Below are positions 61,226-64,000 of a stretch of 64,000 nucleotides of DNA, one piece after another. Each line of letters opens with the position of its first letter. Position 1 is the stretch's first letter. A program made the position numbers and the translations under genes. A model generated the notes under the pieces. It searched no databases, was not told the origin of the DNA, and was given only the letters and a program-made list of their open reading frames with translations. Origin of the DNA: Tritrichomonas musculus (Eukaryota > Parabasalia > Tritrichomonadida > Tritrichomonadidae); NCBI GenBank assembly GCA_039105265.1, contig JAPFFF010000075.1, positions 124,001-188,000 on the forward strand, written 5' to 3'.

Positions 61226-62191
61226 ATGTCCAATGTATTTTGGACAGATTGCACCGCCGGAAAAAAAAGGACTATTTGGCACATTTCACATCATCTTTAT
61301 TGTCGTTGGTCACATCGTTTCGAATTTGTTAGGTGTTACTCACAAATGGCAACCGCCAATCTATACATGTGCAGCATTTATGCTGATATTTGGCACCGGC
61401 GTCTACTTAATTCCAGACAACCAGACGAAAGTCAGACACGAATACGATGGCAATGATTCATCGTTTGAAGAAGTATATGAAGAAGACGATAACGAAGTTG
61501 AATTGAAGAATGCAAGCAAGAGTCAGAAAAAGAGAGTTCACAGATGAGTCTCTTTGATAAATCTATCAGAAAACAGGCTATCGTTTCAATGCTTCTTCTG
61601 TTATTGATGCAGTTGTCTGGAATCGGCTCAATCATGCAGAACATTGCGCCAATGATGAGCGAAGTTGGTCTCGACATCGATGCTGGTTATCAAGCGACAA
61701 TTGCGATTTGTGCACAGCTTATTTCTTCTGTTTTAAGCTCAATGCTAATTGATAAATATGGCTGTCGAATTCTCTGGCTTGTGTCTTCATTCGGCTCGTT
61801 CGCATCTTTACTTCTGTACGGCTTGAATGTCAAATTTGGATGGTCGAGATGGCTTCCAATGATTTTGCTTTTCGTTTTCCAGTTTGTCTTCGGAATTGGA
61901 ATGGGACCAGTGCCTTGGATTGTCCCGACTCATGTGTTTCCTCCTCAAATCTTACGAAATGCGATCTCACTTGGAACATCGTGCACGTGGTTTGCATCAT
62001 CGATTGTTGTATTTTTATTCCCGTATCTTCAAAAGTGGTTTGGCCAATATGGTCTAATGATGATTTTGACAGGAGTCAACTTTATCAGCTTTCTTGTTGG
62101 TTTCTTCTTTTTGAATGATTATAGTAGAAAAACATTAATGATTTCAAATGAAACGAACCAAGATATTAGTGATATTGAACGAAGTAATTAA
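61226..62191 (+). pseudogene. 5'-truncated duplicate of the sugar transporter
   Basis: From ATGTCCAATGTATT at 61226 the sequence copies 38853-39964, including the 3' flank to 62326, with few substitutions. The first four transmembrane segments are missing. A one-base deletion (GCAGGGCAAG versus GCAAGCAAG near 61514) shifts the frame in the acidic loop, and the rest reopens at 61544 (MSLFDKSIRKQAIVSMLLLL) to the stop at 62189-62191. High identity indicates a recent event. Confidence 0.88.
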
Positions 62192-62496
62192 TATTAATGT
62201 CATTTTACAAAATATATATCTAAAATTGTAAATTTTCATTTTTTTTTTTTTACTTGTCGCTTTGTAACGTAATAGTGTTTTTAAAAGATATGATTTGCTT
62301 TTTACTTACATCAGCATATGGCTATCTAAATACTTTGCTCTTTATTTCAATTTAATTAAACTTTTATTAAATCATTTCAATTATCATATTTTATGAATAC
62401 TAATTAGCAAATGTTTCTTCAAATTAGGTAATTTTAATATATTGAGAAGAAGAAGAAATAGAATGAGTTAATTGCTTTTGAAAAAGATTGGTCATT

Positions 62497-63900
62497 TTAG
62501 AAAAAATAAAGCAAACACAAAATGAAAAAAGAAATATAAAAAAAGAAAATTAATTTCCAATGAAAATGTGATACCAAAAATATAGGGGTTGTTTTGTCAT
62601 TTTCTTTTTTATAATTATTTGTCAACCTCCTTCCAAGCCATTCCAAAAATGCTTTAGTATCTTCTTGATCCACATGTATTCCGAGCAGATGTTTCCCGTC
62701 TTTATTTGGAATGAAAGTTGAAAAAGCAGCCCACTCATGAACAATAAAAGTACCATTCACGTAGTAAACAGGTGAATCATCACCTCCAAACGCAGCTTCA
62801 TGAACGGTTAACGGATCATGCGGACATTGGCCATTTTGGCCATTTCTTCGCTTGAACCATTCCTCCATGATCAGGCCAACAACGCCTGGCACATCATCAT
62901 CATCAATTTTTCCTTTCAATCTCGCTTCTCTCGCCTTATCATGAAAGAATTGAATCGGGCGACCTTCAAGCCAAAAACGGGAAGTTACAGAATGACAGAT
63001 GATCTTCATAGGGACACTTGCATTGCTAAACACACGAACAGCAGCCATCGTGTCTCCAGACAAGTTGTGATTAGGAAACAGGTGGATCAAGTTGCCTTCG
63101 CAGACAAAATTCAAGACAGAATATTTGTTTTCAGGCATTTTCTCAGTCATCTCTTTGATGTTTCTACTCCAAAGTTTAGGATTAGTTGTGTATTGGCCGA
63201 CGAGATGGTCGTCAGCTTGTGTCATGAAACTGCCGCCTCCCATGACGACAATTTCCTTCACTTTTTGAACGATTTCAGGATGATGCTGGAAGGCAAGGGC
63301 AATATTGGTCATGATTCCAATTGATATAATTGTAACTGTTCCTGGTTGATTTGAATTGATCGTTTCAGCAATGAATTCTGAGGCGACCGTTTGTGAATTA
63401 TTTTCCCAATTTGAATCATCGGTGTATTTCAAAAATTCTTCTGTGTTTATAAATGGTCTTCCTTCATTTCCTTTTATAAATATTTCTCGGTGGGTTCCTA
63501 GTTGGAAATTGGCACCTGATATTATTGGAATTGGATTTCTTTCAGGATGATATTTGAGATACGAATCTACAATTTTGTGAGTAACCAATGATCTTAGCTG
63601 GGTAGGTCCATAATTCGTGGTTATTCCTAGAATTTCTAAATTTTCTAAATTTAATGCATATAATAAAGCTAGAGTATCATCAAAATCTGTTCCTATATCT
63701 GTATCAATTATGCATTTTACTATTCCCTTAACTGTTGGTGATTTATGAGGTGATACTGGCGTTGATATATTATTCTTTATTTTATTTAACTCTTCAGGTG
63801 ATGGTTCATAAATTTCTGTTCCATAGGGAACATTCCGATCTGCAAAAGGATATTCTTCTAAAGAAGGTGGAATGCTTTTATGATGATGAAGTTCAATCAT
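62497..63900 (-). CDS. Inosine-uridine-preferring nucleoside hydrolase
   Basis: The frame is open from a TTG at 63933, but the first ATG is at 63900 (MIELHHHKSIPPSLEEYPFA) and is preferred. The 467-residue product has a 50-60 residue N-terminal extension, then the family signature KCIIDTDIGTDFDDTLALLY (Asp cluster binding calcium and ribose), ITTNYGPTQLRSLV, VTIISIGIMTNIALAFQHHP, KEIVVMGGGSF, and PHDPLTVHEAAF with the conserved HDP. These enzymes split nucleosides into base and ribose for salvage, essential in purine-auxotrophic trichomonads. The last 25 residues (WKLIFFFYISFFILCLLYFF) are a hydrophobic helix, unusual for the family, suggesting a C-terminal membrane anchor. Confidence 0.9.
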   Translation of the reverse strand: MIELHHHKSIPPSLEEYPFADRNVPYGTEIYEPSPEELNKIKNNISTPVSPHKSPTVKGIVKCIIDTDIGTDFDDTLALLYALNLENLEILGITTNYGPTQLRSLVTHKIVDSYLKYHPERNPIPIISGANFQLGTHREIFIKGNEGRPFINTEEFLKYTDDSNWENNSQTVASEFIAETINSNQPGTVTIISIGIMTNIALAFQHHPEIVQKVKEIVVMGGGSFMTQADDHLVGQYTTNPKLWSRNIKEMTEKMPENKYSVLNFVCEGNLIHLFPNHNLSGDTMAAVRVFSNASVPMKIICHSVTSRFWLEGRPIQFFHDKAREARLKGKIDDDDVPGVVGLIMEEWFKRRNGQNGQCPHDPLTVHEAAFGGDDSPVYYVNGTFIVHEWAAFSTFIPNKDGKHLLGIHVDQEDTKAFLEWLGRRLTNNYKKENDKTTPIFLVSHFHWKLIFFFYISFFILCLLYFF

Positions 63901-64000
63901 TTGAAAATTTTCAAAATTTTTTGGGGAATTCAATTTTCAATGGGTGCTAATCATTTGAAATAGTGAGACACATTATTCCTTTGAAAATAAAGATAAGTAA

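Overview
The window looks like a nuclear chromosome segment of a parabasalid (trichomonad) protist, most like Tritrichomonas. The support is the mix of families: DUF3447 plus ankyrin proteins, BspA-type (LRR_5) surface proteins, TKL-type kinases, BTB plus F5/8-type-C proteins, papain-like cysteine proteases, SP-family sugar transporters, nucleoside hydrolase and type I surface proteins with poly-Gly/TM/Lys-Arg ends. DNA is very AT-rich, genes are short and uninterrupted, and I see no convincing parabasalid introns (no GTATGT...ACTAAC pairs at plausible places). The genus is inferred, not proven.

Layout. 0.3-6.5 kb: truncated pseudokinase, then a DUF3447 gene whose ankyrin repeats are scattered as isolated islands in AT-rich spacer DNA with a 25-bp period. 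6.5-13 kb: decayed coiled-coil fragment, a MITE, a TKL kinase, a broken BTB/discoidin gene and a Tc1/mariner-type relic. 13.5-17.4 kb: intact beta-lactamase-like hydrolase and an inactive-looking transglutaminase with a prenylation tail. 17.5-26.3 kb: gene graveyard (protease fragment, transposase fragment split by a MITE, kinase tail, PARP-like pseudogene) mixed with terminal-inverted-repeat elements. 26.5-30.4 kb: intact papain-like protease, a His-rich CaaX protein, two tRNA-Ile-like genes in inverted orientation and a kinase pseudogene. 30.7-36.6 kb: DUF3447-pseudokinase fusion and a DUF3447/ankyrin/LRR_5 composite. 36.7-42.8 kb: aldo/keto reductase pseudogene, small unknown gene, sugar transporter, and an ankyrin pseudogene holding a foldback element with a 15-16 bp target duplication. 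43.2-47.4 kb: a second scattered-ankyrin locus on the minus strand. 47.4-54 kb: tandem repeat, frameshifted unknown gene, RCC1-like ORF, intact BspA-LRR gene, MITE. 54.4-58.1 kb: a 3.7-kb DNA transposon with transposase-like gene and a SAM-like small ORF. 58.5-63.9 kb: large surface protein, a 5'-truncated duplicate of the sugar transporter, and a nucleoside hydrolase.

How it fits together: intact genes serve surface interaction (LRR and type I membrane proteins), proteolysis, nutrient uptake and purine salvage (transporter, nucleoside hydrolase) and signalling (kinases). Between them lie many fragments of expanded families and at least ten elements bounded by inverted repeats. Most have TA duplications (Tc1/mariner-like) or 8-10 bp duplications with TAGNCTT-like ends (MULE-like). 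The most unusual signal is the recurrent splitting of ankyrin genes exactly between repeats by non-coding periodic DNA, seen on both strands. I found no CRISPR, retrovirus-like or Polinton-like element.
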